Source of the DNA: Pyxicephalus adspersus | Taxonomy: Eukaryota; Chordata; Amphibia; Anura; Pyxicephalidae | DNA: 64,000 bases | Direction of reading: 5' to 3' | Assembly: GCF_032062135.1 (NCBI RefSeq) | Contig: NC_092860.1 | Location: 130,739,484 to 130,803,483 of the forward strand | In this document: piece by piece, positions 55,966 through 64,000 of the stretch | How the letters are laid out: each line of letters opens with the position of its first letter | Numbering within the stretch: the first letter of the stretch is position 1 | The notes under the pieces: generated by a model | The model's database searches: none | Seen by the model: only the letters and a program-made list of their open reading frames with translations | Told to the model about the DNA's origin: nothing | Made by a program: the position numbers and the translations under genes

Positions 55966-58900
55966 AATTAAAATCTTCAAAGTTTAGTAAGTTAATGTTC
56001 ACATTGTTGATTTCTCACTGATCAAACATTTGAATGGTTCTAATTTAGATATGTTTAAGTACTTTTGAGCACCCGTGTTATATACTTTGAATTTAAACAA
56101 GTAACTTCAGCCTTTTTCAGTTTACAGACTCTTCTCCTGCTAAACGTCTTTGCTTTGTTTTTAATTCCTTTGATCTAGCTCCAGGGTGTTGAGAGGATAA
56201 GGTTGCATCCTCCAGCTTTGCTTGGTTATAACTTCAGAAACACATAGGGCAAATTGTCTGTCATTGGGCAGAGCATTTAAATTAAAGCAAATCTGACCCA
56301 TCTATGACTGCCCAATTTCTTTCATTGGAAACCTTCTGAAGTGCATTTTATGTGCTTTATAATGTTGGGGAATTTTAAAGTGATCTAAACCAAGATTTTT
56401 CTGGAAATTGGAAAGGTTTGTTTCAACAAATGTTATCAGCATATTGATTGGGGGAGAGCAGGGAACCAGAGAACGCAGCATATAAGCTAATTGAACGTCT
56501 GGGATATTTGTATTCAGGTACCCCTGTACAGTGCACTAGAAATGAAAGTTAAAGGCAGGAATTTGATCTTCAATTCATAGATTGCTTACTGTTCAGTAGA
56601 TTTGATGGCTTCCTTGGGTGTTTTCAGCAATTACATGTCTGATCTTATCAAAAATAAAGTGCCCTCGCCATTTCCTCTCAACTGAACTGGAAGTGTAAAA
56701 CAATATTCTTCCCTGAAATATTTTTCTTCCCCTTACCCACATAATAGAAATAAACAAAGTTTGTGGTCCAGCTCCAGTGGCTAAAGAGTTCCCTCCTTAG
56801 ATACAGTGGAGGGATTAATGTAGCAACCCAGGGATGGGAAATTTTAAAGGATTACCAGGTGGAATCAAGAGAAAGGAAGCCTGAAAAACAACATTCAGAC
56901 ATGACATCTAGGGACCAGTAAGACCATCTAACATATTACATTGGGGTGGAGGGTTGTTTATGTATAATATAAGCAAATCACCAGTATTGAAAAGCATATA
57001 GTATATGTTGAAAGGGATAGCATCAACTAGTTTCACACAAGCCAAAGGAAGGCAGATTAAAATGTTTTTTCTATGCTCAATAAGATTGACAATTGGTGGA
57101 CTGTGCATTGGTGCTCTTTGGGTCTTGCAGAGAATTACAATGAACTCTCATAATAAACTAAGACTTAACTTTGTGATATTAGCACAGCTGCTGTGTTTGC
57201 TGCATAACTGTTGGAATTAAAATTTAAATAACAGTTTGTAATAAAACTAAATATACCGAATGGAATAAACATATGGGGATGCTTACCAAATTAATATCCT
57301 TCTTCCTTGTTTAGGCTTGAAGAATTGGCAGAGATATGTGCCAAGTATGATATTCCGCACATTGTGAATAATGCCTACGGTGTTCAGTCTTCAAAATGTA
57401 TGCATCTTATTCAGCAGGTATTGCCACTTATTAGGTGTGACTAAATAATAACTATTACCTGTACACAGTGAAGTGATAACAATGAATATTCTTGTGGAAT
57501 CTTAATATTTTTCAAAGGGTATGCTACAAATCAGTCCTAGTAGAAACTTTCCTGTGTATGGATATTTGCAGTGTGATTGGGTGACAACACTGGGTTATAC
57601 AGCAAGTGCAGCTACAGGCAAAATCTGGAAGTGCAGCTTGTGGTCTCTCTTAGATTGTAAACTCTTTTAAGCAGAGTCATCTTCTCCTCCTGCATCATTG
57701 TTTGTATTTGTCTGACATTTGCAACCCCTATTTAATATACAGCATGGAGTAAAATATTGGTGCAATATAAACACAGTTTAATAATAATAGTGTTGGTGGG
57801 CATTGTTTCCAAACACAAACCAATAGCAAGTCCAGAGTTCGATTGGGAAAAGCAAGTTATGACCTTGCAATAGGACATGCTGTGTCCAAAGTAGCACAAT
57901 GCAAAGCAGTTCAGACCTTGTCTCTGAACTGCCATGTGTACTTCTCACTTGCAGGCCTACATTTGCATTCCAGCTCGTGTAAACCACATCCTTGCCACAC
58001 AGAAAAATTACATTTGAGTGCATTGCAGTGGAGACACTGCAGATCTAGGTATAAAATCAAATAATTATTCTAAATTCACAGAGCAAATCTGTGATTTACT
58101 TCAGCTGTGTATTTGGGTTAACTTTTATTTTTTAAGTTTTGGTTAGAGTTTGGAAAGGCTACACCCCACCCCTTCTTATAGGAAAACTCAATTTAGCCAA
58201 ATGTATTTTGTTTTTGATAGATAAAGGGGAACAGTTTGATGTTGCTGTCAGTATTTTTATAACTGCAAGTTGCCCCTCGCATTTCTTGTGTTAATGACAC
58301 GGTGACAGAAAATTATACATCCGTGTCCCTCACCAACCTTTATTATGGTGCAGGGGGAACACTAATTTAGTGCTTCAGAAGAGCCTGGGTCATCAGTCCC
58401 CGTCAGACAGACATGACAAAAGCAGGATCTCTTTTCATTTTCCAGTGGGGTGGTCCACTCAGGATTCAGTAAAAAGTTTTTGTCACATAGGTAGTGATGT
58501 GAACAAGTAAAGAAGGACCTAAATCTTCTGTAAGCAGCAGAAGGCATGAGCTAATGTGCTCTATGGAGAGGGGAGAAGGATGGAGCGGCACTCCGCTGTG
58601 CTCTCCCCCCTTCCATTACGATCGTTCATGGATCCACCAGGACAGATCCAGGAACGACGTCTGAGGAGTGCTTTACACATGCCAGATCCTCGTCAGATAC
58701 CAGTCCTGAGGCGATAATCGGACGAGAATAATTGGACATGTGTATGTAGCTGAAGACTCCGGGATAGCCTAATCATGGAGACCTAGTAGAAGCTGATGTG
58801 CTGCAACTTTTGTGCTTAACCAAGCAGTCTATTAGCATCATTACATTACAGAGCATCCCTAAAAATTAGAACGATCAAGACCTGAATCGATCAGTTAAGG

Positions 58901-61900
58901 TTTCCAGTATAAAGAGTGGGAACCAGTCAAAATGGTTGATGCAGGCCCCTAGTGCTTTCAGACAGGACTTGGCAATCATCTTTGTTGCCATGTCTATAAA
59001 ATAATTTATAAATGTCTGTAAATCTAAATAAATGCCACAATAAAACCCAGAAATTAGATGTCCATTGAAACCATTTTTTTTCAGGTAAATATATATCTAT
59101 ATGTTCCTGTTTGTGAAGTTTTATATATATATTTTTTATTTTTTTATCTGTTTTTTTTTCTATGTTAAAAATGGAAAGAGCTTTCATCTTTTACTTCCAG
59201 GGGGCTCGTAAAGGCAGAATAGATGCCTTTGTGCAGAGTTTGGACAAGAATTTCATGGTTCCTGTAGGTGGAGCTGTTATCGCTGGTTTCAGCAATTCTT
59301 TTCTGGAGGAAATTAGCAAAATGTACCCAGGGAGAGCATCTGCCTCTCCATCTCTGGATGTCCTAATAACACTGCTGTCACTTGGTGCAAGTGGATATAA
59401 GAATCTCTTGACAGAAAGGAAGGTAAGCTGTTGTGCTAGAGAAAAAAGGAGGTCTGTTTAAATCTGAAGAGGTTAATTGAAGTTTGTATAAATGTCAGTC
59501 TGTAAATGCTGGGAGATTTAACCCCGTTGCTGCTATGGGGATTCCAGGTCTCCTGGAAACTGCCTGCCTGTGCTTTGTGTATGCTCTGGTTTTCTGAAAG
59601 AACAAGTGTTCTGGGCCAGGGAAAACCAAGCACTAAAATACCATAATAACCTGCATAGAATAACAAATAGAGAGCAGATGCTGATAGAAAAGAGGTCCTT
59701 TGGAGGAGAGCCGAACCCTCAAACCTTCTTTAGGTCAAAAAGTGTAAAACCCAAGGAAGAAAAGCCACATAACGGTTTACTAGTCCTTTAATTTAGTGGC
59801 CTTTTTCATGTTATTTCCATAATTTTCACCTATTGATCCTGCCGGTAACACACATACTGTCCTAACACAACATAAACCATGTTACACTTTTCTCTCTGAT
59901 CAGAGCAGAGCAACATTGGCCCCCATGAAGTGTTCATAGACTACAAACCCCCTTTGTGTCTGTTTAAAATAGAGGAGAAGTTCTGCAGTATGCAAATAAA
60001 ACTGCAAAGGGATGCTAACAAATAACTGGCAGAGGACATTTATATTTCTATTCATACTGAAAGCAAAAGTCAAATTTACAATGCGTTCGTGATACAGAAG
60101 ATATGCTAGGTAGAGGATCAGAGCACCAACCAGATAAGCTGTATTTTAGAACCAGGTCAGTACTGACAGCTTATGTAGGTCTTGGAAGTATAGGTCCTTT
60201 TTAATTCCTTTCATGTCACCAAATGCGTAGGGATCACGTCCTGTCACTAGCACTGGAGGGAGCCTGGAGCAACATTTTCTTCAGGTTTTCTACCCTTTGC
60301 TTTTTTTTCATCCAAGAAAGATTGGTAAAATAGCTTTAAATTGGTATTTTATTGTTTTTTCCTGCTAATTATTATAATTAGGACAGAAATCTAGGGGAGA
60401 TCAAGCATTCCACAGTTCCACAGACTATTTATACAAATTTCATTTATTTTGGATTGAGATTTTCCATTGTGCATTTAGGGCAAGGGGTGAGGACATAAAA
60501 AAATAACTTCCAAGGGTTTGAACCCATCCTTGTTTTGTAAAAATAAAAAAAAAATGGCTGGAGTTGAGGCTTGACCAATACCGGAGGGTTCATCTCCCAT
60601 GTGAAAGGTGTCCTTGTGATTTATAAAAAAAAAAAAAAAAAAATGTTCGCCATTCAGATCAAAGAAAGTACTTTTTCCAACATTGGAACCTTGAGTGCTT
60701 TATACAGCTTTTCCGCCTCCCTATAAGTCCTATCCCCTGTGCATATAACAGAATACCCAGACTTTATTGCAGTATGCAGAGGTTCTAATTTAAAGATGAA
60801 TGTAATTTGAAGAGCACTTTACTATGAGGAGAAAAAAGGTGGACAATGATCTTTTAATGGACCAGGGACTTGGCTACATGAAGGTGCCTTTGCCATTTAG
60901 CTGCTTCCATGGTTGGATAAGGCTCTGACCTTCACTTCTGCTTATCCTTGAATTCTATATCACATTCTATTGAGAATCAATTTCTATAAAAGATCAAGAA
61001 TTTGTTTTTATATTTTTCAGTCATACGTAGGTCTTGACCTTCCCAGCACCTTTTAACCATTTGACATTGATTTCTTATTGTTGATATTTCTTCACCACAA
61101 AGCACAAAAACCTCCTACTTGATTTATGGACACTTTAGCTTTTCAGAATTTGCAGATCGTACATAAAAAGGACTGAAATGGAGGTAAATATAGTACATGA
61201 AAAATCAATGCTTCTCTGAAAGAAGACCTTGTGTTCTATGTTTGCTTGGGGTGCTATTAAGTTCCCCATAGAAGTGGCTCAGAAAAAAAAAAGCCTGTTA
61301 TTGATTTGACCCCTGAAAAAAAATTCAAGCCCAAAAGCACTATTAATCTCTTATGCATTAAATTGGATCACCATCTGATTGTATAAGACTAAACTGGATG
61401 CATGTATGTTAGAGGTGGGGGAGCTGGAAAGTTCTTTTCACATCTAGAAGTTAGAAAGAAGTCAGAGTGATTGATGGGGACAACTTGCGTGGTATTCCCT
61501 TCCTCTGATAAAAGCCTGATATTTAATGCATTTTATTGACTAGTGAACCAAGGGCAAACATCAGAACACACATCTCCAGGCAGCTGAAGGTGAAGCCACA
61601 ATTCTAGCCTTATCTGTTTGCTATCTGATTAGCATTGCGTAATATTCATTTATCCTATCAAGATTTACATTACTGATAACCAATGGCTGACCTTCCCCCA
61701 TGCCATAGTATTTGATGCATTTTGCATTTGCTTTTTATTTTTAAAGTTTTCTTCATCCAACTTTTAAAATGAAAGATGAAAAATACAAAATGGTAAGTCT
61801 ACACGGGCATTGAAATGTTCCTATTGCGTTTTATGTACTTTTATTAGCGTTTTAAAGCTTGCCTTTAAAATGCTGGAAAATGCCTATGCTGCAATTTTGC

Positions 61901-63861
61901 CACGTTTTTACCACATTTTAAACTAATTTGCATATTAAGTCCTTGAAATTGTGGGAAAACGTCCAATTGAAATCAAAGCATTTTCCCGCGATTTGGGGCG
62001 TTTTCCAGCTTTAACCCAGCGGTTTCATTTTTTAAACAATGCAAGCAACGTTTAAGATAAAGCTCATAAACGTGCCTCAAGGAAATGTCCTGGTGTAGAT
62101 TACCCATTGTAATGCATGGGGGTTTCAAACATGGACTTTAGAAATCTCAGGTTAAACGCTGGGGAAAACGTCCGTGTAGACTAAGCCTAAGATGGATGAA
62201 CCCACAGTTTTTATTTCCATCAGCACAACTTCAGAGATCATTTATGCAGAAACAAATAAAAAAAAATTGTGCTTGGATTCTGGCAGTGTTTATTCTTTCT
62301 GCTGTTACTGATGGTCAGTTTATCTTTTTGGGGGGTCACAGCGGAGTAGAAGGCCAGGAGGTACTGCTGCACTGTACCAGTACCAAGTCAAATTACCTTT
62401 CTCTCCACAAGGCTGGTAAGATGGCTTGGGTTTGTGGCCAGGTTTTATTGTGGTCTTACTGTACCTAAACCCCCATGGACTCAAATGTTGCAAATGCAGT
62501 GTCTGGGAGAGGTCAGACAGTACCAGTGGAGCAGATTGGCTGGAAGTTAGAGCAGTGTGTAAATATAGGAAAAAGAATATACGATAAAGAACACAAACAT
62601 ATATTATAAAAATACATACCAAGGGATACATTCTTGGTAAATGCTCTACGCGTTTCGCGGAAGTATCGCCTTCCTCAGGAGAGAGAATCTGATGCTTGTG
62701 TTCTTAGCAACACTCTCTGTTAGGATCAGTAGTGGGGAACAGATTGGCGGTCATGGCAGTGAAGCTGTTATATGTTTTGCTCTGGTATCAGTTTTAAATC
62801 ACATCTAGTTGTTATTACAATTTTGAAGTCCTTAAGTTTTAATGTTATTTCTATTAGTCAATTTTGGATGGAACTTGAAGCAAACAATAATACTGGACTG
62901 AAATCCCACAGCTGAGCCACACGTTTACACACCAGCTCCCCTGCATGCTGGCCTTGTAATGTAAATAATAATAAAAAAATTGTTATTTTTATAATATATG
63001 TTGTTGATATTGGCCTAAAAAATCCCACTTCAAAAATTGGTGTTCTTCACGTATATTCTTTTTTTTCTGGGTTTAATAAGGGATGTGGCCTACGTGATAT
63101 ATAACAAATGTAAAGGAGGGAATCTTCTTCTTCAGTGTGTAAATATGTCATTGATACTGCAAGTGAGCAGAATTTTTATTTTTTACCTACCTACAGCTGC
63201 ACAATCTGCTATTCAAGTGGCTTTGTCCACCTATGATCAGGAAGAAAAAAAAGATGTGCATACAAATCAAAAAGCCACTTCTATGGGGAACTTATTAGCA
63301 CCCCAAGCAAACTCTTTTTTAGGGGTTGAAGTAGTGATTTATTTATTTTCCCCCTGTGACTTAGTACCTGTAATCTAAATTCACCATAAACCCAACTGCA
63401 TAATGTATAAGGCATGACTGTAAAAGATGAGATCTGGAGTAATCGAAAATGTGATTGGTGGGTAATTATTTGGATAACTCCCCACTGATTGTTGTAATAG
63501 AATTCCTTGTTATCCGAGTATAGTACAAATCTTTGTGATGAGATATACGGTAGTTTATATAGTTAGTATACGTATTCATGTGGTATATAAAGCAGCTTTC
63601 TTTATAGTCATTGGATCCTTTGCTAAGTCATGTTATACTCCCAGGGTGAGACTGTCGCCTCTTATGACAAGATGTTATATTGTATATGTCATTGGGAGTT
63701 CTTGGTCTCAATTGTCCATTGTGGTATTCTCACAAAAATATGCACTCACAAATCTCTTTTCTTGTAGGAAATGTTTACATATCTGTCCAGTGAATTAAAG
63801 GCACTTGCAGAAAAGCACAATGAACGCTTACTTGAAACCGTGCACAATCCCATTTCACTGG
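46131..63861 (+). CDS. SEPSECS: O-phosphoseryl-tRNA(Sec) selenium transferase SEPSECS, exons 1-8 (3' part outside window)
   Basis: SEPSECS converts O-phosphoseryl-tRNA(Sec) and selenophosphate to selenocysteinyl-tRNA(Sec) with pyridoxal phosphate, the last step of selenocysteine synthesis in eukaryotes (family knowledge). Coding exons: 46131-46244, 49108-49262, 53545-53663, 53753-53911, 55196-55349, 57315-57417, 59201-59422, 63768-63861. They give 373 residues of an expected ~500. Numbering equals the human protein through the active site: the PLP lysine falls at 284 (in [12 protein letters not shown]) and an arginine of the phosphate site at 313 (in [10 protein letters not shown]). ATG chosen at 46131, the only start before [17 protein letters not shown]. 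Introns are GT-AG except intron 3, which fits only as GC-AG. The remaining C-terminus should lie beyond the right edge. Intron 2 holds a 1,482 bp tandem duplication. Confidence 0.97.
46262..46299 (+). promoter_or_regulatory. SEPSECS: Intron 1 E-box and ZNF143 (Staf)-type site of SEPSECS
   Basis: GTCACGTGAC at 46262-46271 is a palindromic CACGTG E-box of the USF/TFE type. At 46279-46299, read on the minus strand, ACTACATCTCCCATGATGC matches the ZNF143 consensus well. Both lie within 55 bp of exon 1. Binding is inferred. Confidence 0.5.
46300..47329. other. SEPSECS intron 1, left part
   Basis: No gene seen. Open frames near 46304-47024 are not conserved. Confidence 0.4.
47330..47640. repeat. 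Fragment of the repeat family seen at 185 and 47819
   Basis: It holds GCAGCCTCCTGGGATATATG and TATCCCAGGAGGCTC, as in the 185 and 47819 copies, plus a GCGAGATCAGGTG segment. Confidence 0.5.
47819..48362. repeat. Interspersed repeat, uninterrupted copy (SEPSECS intron 1)
   Basis: It is bordered on both sides by GCTTAAAG. It contains GAGCTTCCTGGGATACC, GTTACGTCACCGGATC, GGCACTTCCTCAGCACC and AGATTAGTTCC. This is the intact counterpart of the repeat that mariner split at 185-1855. Confidence 0.65.
49108..49262 (+). CDS. SEPSECS: SEPSECS coding exon 2
   Basis: It encodes [20 protein letters not shown] and [20 protein letters not shown], near-identical to the family core. The acceptor is CTGTTTAG and the donor CG/GTAAGG. 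The open frames on the other strand are shadows. Confidence 0.97.
49607..51088. repeat. Tandem duplication, copy 1 (1,482 bp)
   Basis: It is identical in length to copy 2, with about a dozen substitutions noticed by eye. It lies in SEPSECS intron 2. Inside, 49613-50165 is a long inverted-repeat element (ATATTACAGGTAACAGTTA at one end and its complement at the other). Confidence 0.95.
51089..52570. repeat. Tandem duplication, copy 2 (1,482 bp)
   Basis: It directly follows copy 1. Open frames at 49784 and 51266 (and the others at 50169-50532 and 51651-52014) are the same sequence twice and lie in the intron; they are not taken as genes. Confidence 0.95.
52560..53056. mobile_element. TIR element after the duplication
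   Basis: It starts TGGTAGCCCTGGGTTACGTA and ends with the inverse of CAGGTAGTCCCTGAGTTAAG. It has no transposase. Its left end is shared with the right end of each duplicated unit. Confidence 0.65.
53545..53663 (+). CDS. SEPSECS: SEPSECS coding exon 3 (GC donor)
   Basis: It encodes [20 protein letters not shown] and [12 protein letters not shown], including Arg and Gln of the phosphate-binding region. The acceptor is TCTGCAG. The downstream frame is kept only if the donor is CAG/GCAGGT, a GC donor; the nearby GT at 53668 shifts the frame. Confidence 0.92.
53753..53911 (+). CDS. SEPSECS: SEPSECS coding exon 4
   Basis: It encodes [20 protein letters not shown] and [19 protein letters not shown]. 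The acceptor is AATTACAG and the donor GCAG/GTAAAT. Confidence 0.95.
54340..55100 (-). pseudogene. L2/CR1-type LINE, 3' part of pol, minus strand
   Basis: The minus strand reads [16 protein letters not shown], then [20 protein letters not shown] and [20 protein letters not shown], the familiar C-terminal region of L2-like reverse transcriptases. The 3' tail with TAATAATAAT repeats lies at 54310-54350. It lies in SEPSECS intron 4. Confidence 0.8.
55196..55349 (+). CDS. SEPSECS: SEPSECS coding exon 5
   Basis: It encodes [20 protein letters not shown] and [16 protein letters not shown]. The acceptor is TATAAAAG and the donor ACAG/GTAAGT. Confidence 0.96.
55921..55970. repeat. (TA)n microsatellite
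   Basis: Alternating TA run in SEPSECS intron 5. Confidence 0.88.
55971..57300. other. SEPSECS intron 5: nothing further recognised
   Basis: AT-rich intron; no exon or repeat ends seen. Confidence 0.4.
57315..57417 (+). CDS. SEPSECS: SEPSECS coding exon 6
   Basis: It encodes [20 protein letters not shown] and [14 protein letters not shown]. The acceptor is TGTTTAG and the donor CAG/GTATTG. Confidence 0.96.
57648..57792 (+). repeat. L2-family LINE 3' tail fragment
   Basis: TTAGATTGTAAACTCTTTTA, TTGCAACCCCTATTTAATAT and a final TAATAATA match the 3' end of the LINE at 54.35 kb in the opposite orientation. Confidence 0.65.
58553..58753. mobile_element. MITE sharing TIR with the 2.5 kb element
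   Basis: The right end, inverted, is AGCTACATACACATGTCCAA, like 28465. The body (GATCCACCAGGACAGATCC) matches the MITE at 29878 and the sub-terminal part of the 2.5 kb element near 26250. Confidence 0.6.
59201..59422 (+). CDS. SEPSECS: SEPSECS coding exon 7 (PLP lysine)
   Basis: It encodes [20 protein letters not shown] with the PLP Schiff-base lysine (residue 284), then [20 protein letters not shown]. The acceptor is TACTTCCAG and the donor AAG/GTAAGC; phase 0 at both ends. Confidence 0.97.
59423..61790. other. SEPSECS intron 7, left part
   Basis: No gene recognised; a plus-strand open frame at 59570-59791 shows no domain. Confidence 0.4.
61793..62190. mobile_element. Non-autonomous element in SEPSECS intron 7
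   Basis: AGTCTACACGGGCATTG at the left is mirrored by TTAGTCTACACGGACGTTTT (inverted) at the right; the body repeats GCGTTTT/AAAACGC motifs. No coding. Confidence 0.55.
62320..62760. repeat. Unclassified repeat with GCGTTTCGC core
   Basis: It contains GAGGTACTGCTGCACTGTAC near the left and CTACGCGTTTCGCGGAAG followed by CCTTCCTCAGGAG at about 62645-62683. Confidence 0.4.
63768..63861 (+). CDS. SEPSECS: SEPSECS coding exon 8
   Basis: It encodes [20 protein letters not shown] and [11 protein letters not shown]. The acceptor is TTCTTGTAG and the donor CTGG/GTAAGT, phase 1. The next exon is outside the window. Confidence 0.94.
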
Positions 63862-64000
63862 GTAAGTTAAATGCTAGAATCCAAGTACAAGGAAAAGTTT
63901 TAGGGTTTAAAGATTGTGGGTAGAGTGCTGTGCATGCTTACATAACTGTAATCATAAATACCCATCAAGCTGATATTTCATGTGTTAGCTGAATTACCAA

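Noticed and set aside
62196..62468. Open frame with a signal-like start and GQEVLLHCT, suggesting an immunoglobulin domain
   Set aside because: There is no disulphide partner or Trp at the right spacing, and it lies in an intron within what looks like an interspersed repeat.
1..64000. CRISPR arrays, bacterial operons, rRNA or tRNA genes
   Set aside because: None seen; the window is vertebrate nuclear DNA with spliced genes, and no cloverleaf or rRNA core was recognised.

Overview
This is a window of vertebrate nuclear DNA, most likely from an anuran amphibian (frog). The genes have spliced vertebrate exons with GT-AG borders, and the space between them is packed with DNA transposons, MITEs and L1/L2 LINE relics of the kind that fill frog genomes. 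The species assignment is inference. Three assembly gaps are present: 22501-23184, 24257-24435 and 40025-40058.

Three genes can be supported. (1) ZCCHC4 lies on the minus strand, with coding exons from 24813 down to 10485. All 13 coding exons can be placed with consistent splice phases, giving a predicted 491 aa protein: the 28S rRNA N6-adenosine methyltransferase with an N-terminal GRF zinc finger, a DPPF catalytic motif, a Cys/His-rich region, a CCHC knuckle and a basic tail. (2) A small single-pass membrane protein of the MAP17 (PDZK1IP1/SMIM24) family lies on the plus strand, 33381-41724, with 4 exons and 118 aa. (3) SEPSECS lies on the plus strand from 46131 and runs off the right edge. 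Its first 8 coding exons (373 residues) are present, including the PLP lysine at position 284. It makes selenocysteinyl-tRNA.

Layout: 1-10 kb is repeat-rich and gene-poor (a mariner nested in another repeat, a TTAA-flanked element, an L1 scrap, hAT-like insertions). 10.4-24.8 kb is ZCCHC4, whose introns hold a TA-flanked MITE with a perfect 76 bp palindrome and a 26/27 bp minisatellite. 24.8-25.0 kb is its upstream region, with four 29 bp E-box repeats and an ETS-type site. 25.8-30.3 kb is a cluster of nested transposons, including a 2.5 kb TIR element whose broken ORF belongs to a protein family I recognise only as a recurrent 'uncharacterised' one. 31-43 kb holds the MAP17-like gene amid six copies of one palindromic MITE. 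43.6-45.7 kb is a Tc1 relic next to an L1 relic that stops a few hundred bases before SEPSECS. 46-64 kb is SEPSECS, with an exact 1,482 bp tandem duplication in intron 2 and an apparent GC-AG third intron.

ZCCHC4 and SEPSECS both act on the translation machinery (rRNA and tRNA-Sec) and are near neighbours in mammals too. There PI4K2B lies between them. Here no PI4K2B exon is visible and the MAP17-like gene sits in that interval. Both genes carry GTCACRTGAC-type E-boxes close to exon 1, and SEPSECS has a good ZNF143 (Staf)-type motif just inside intron 1.
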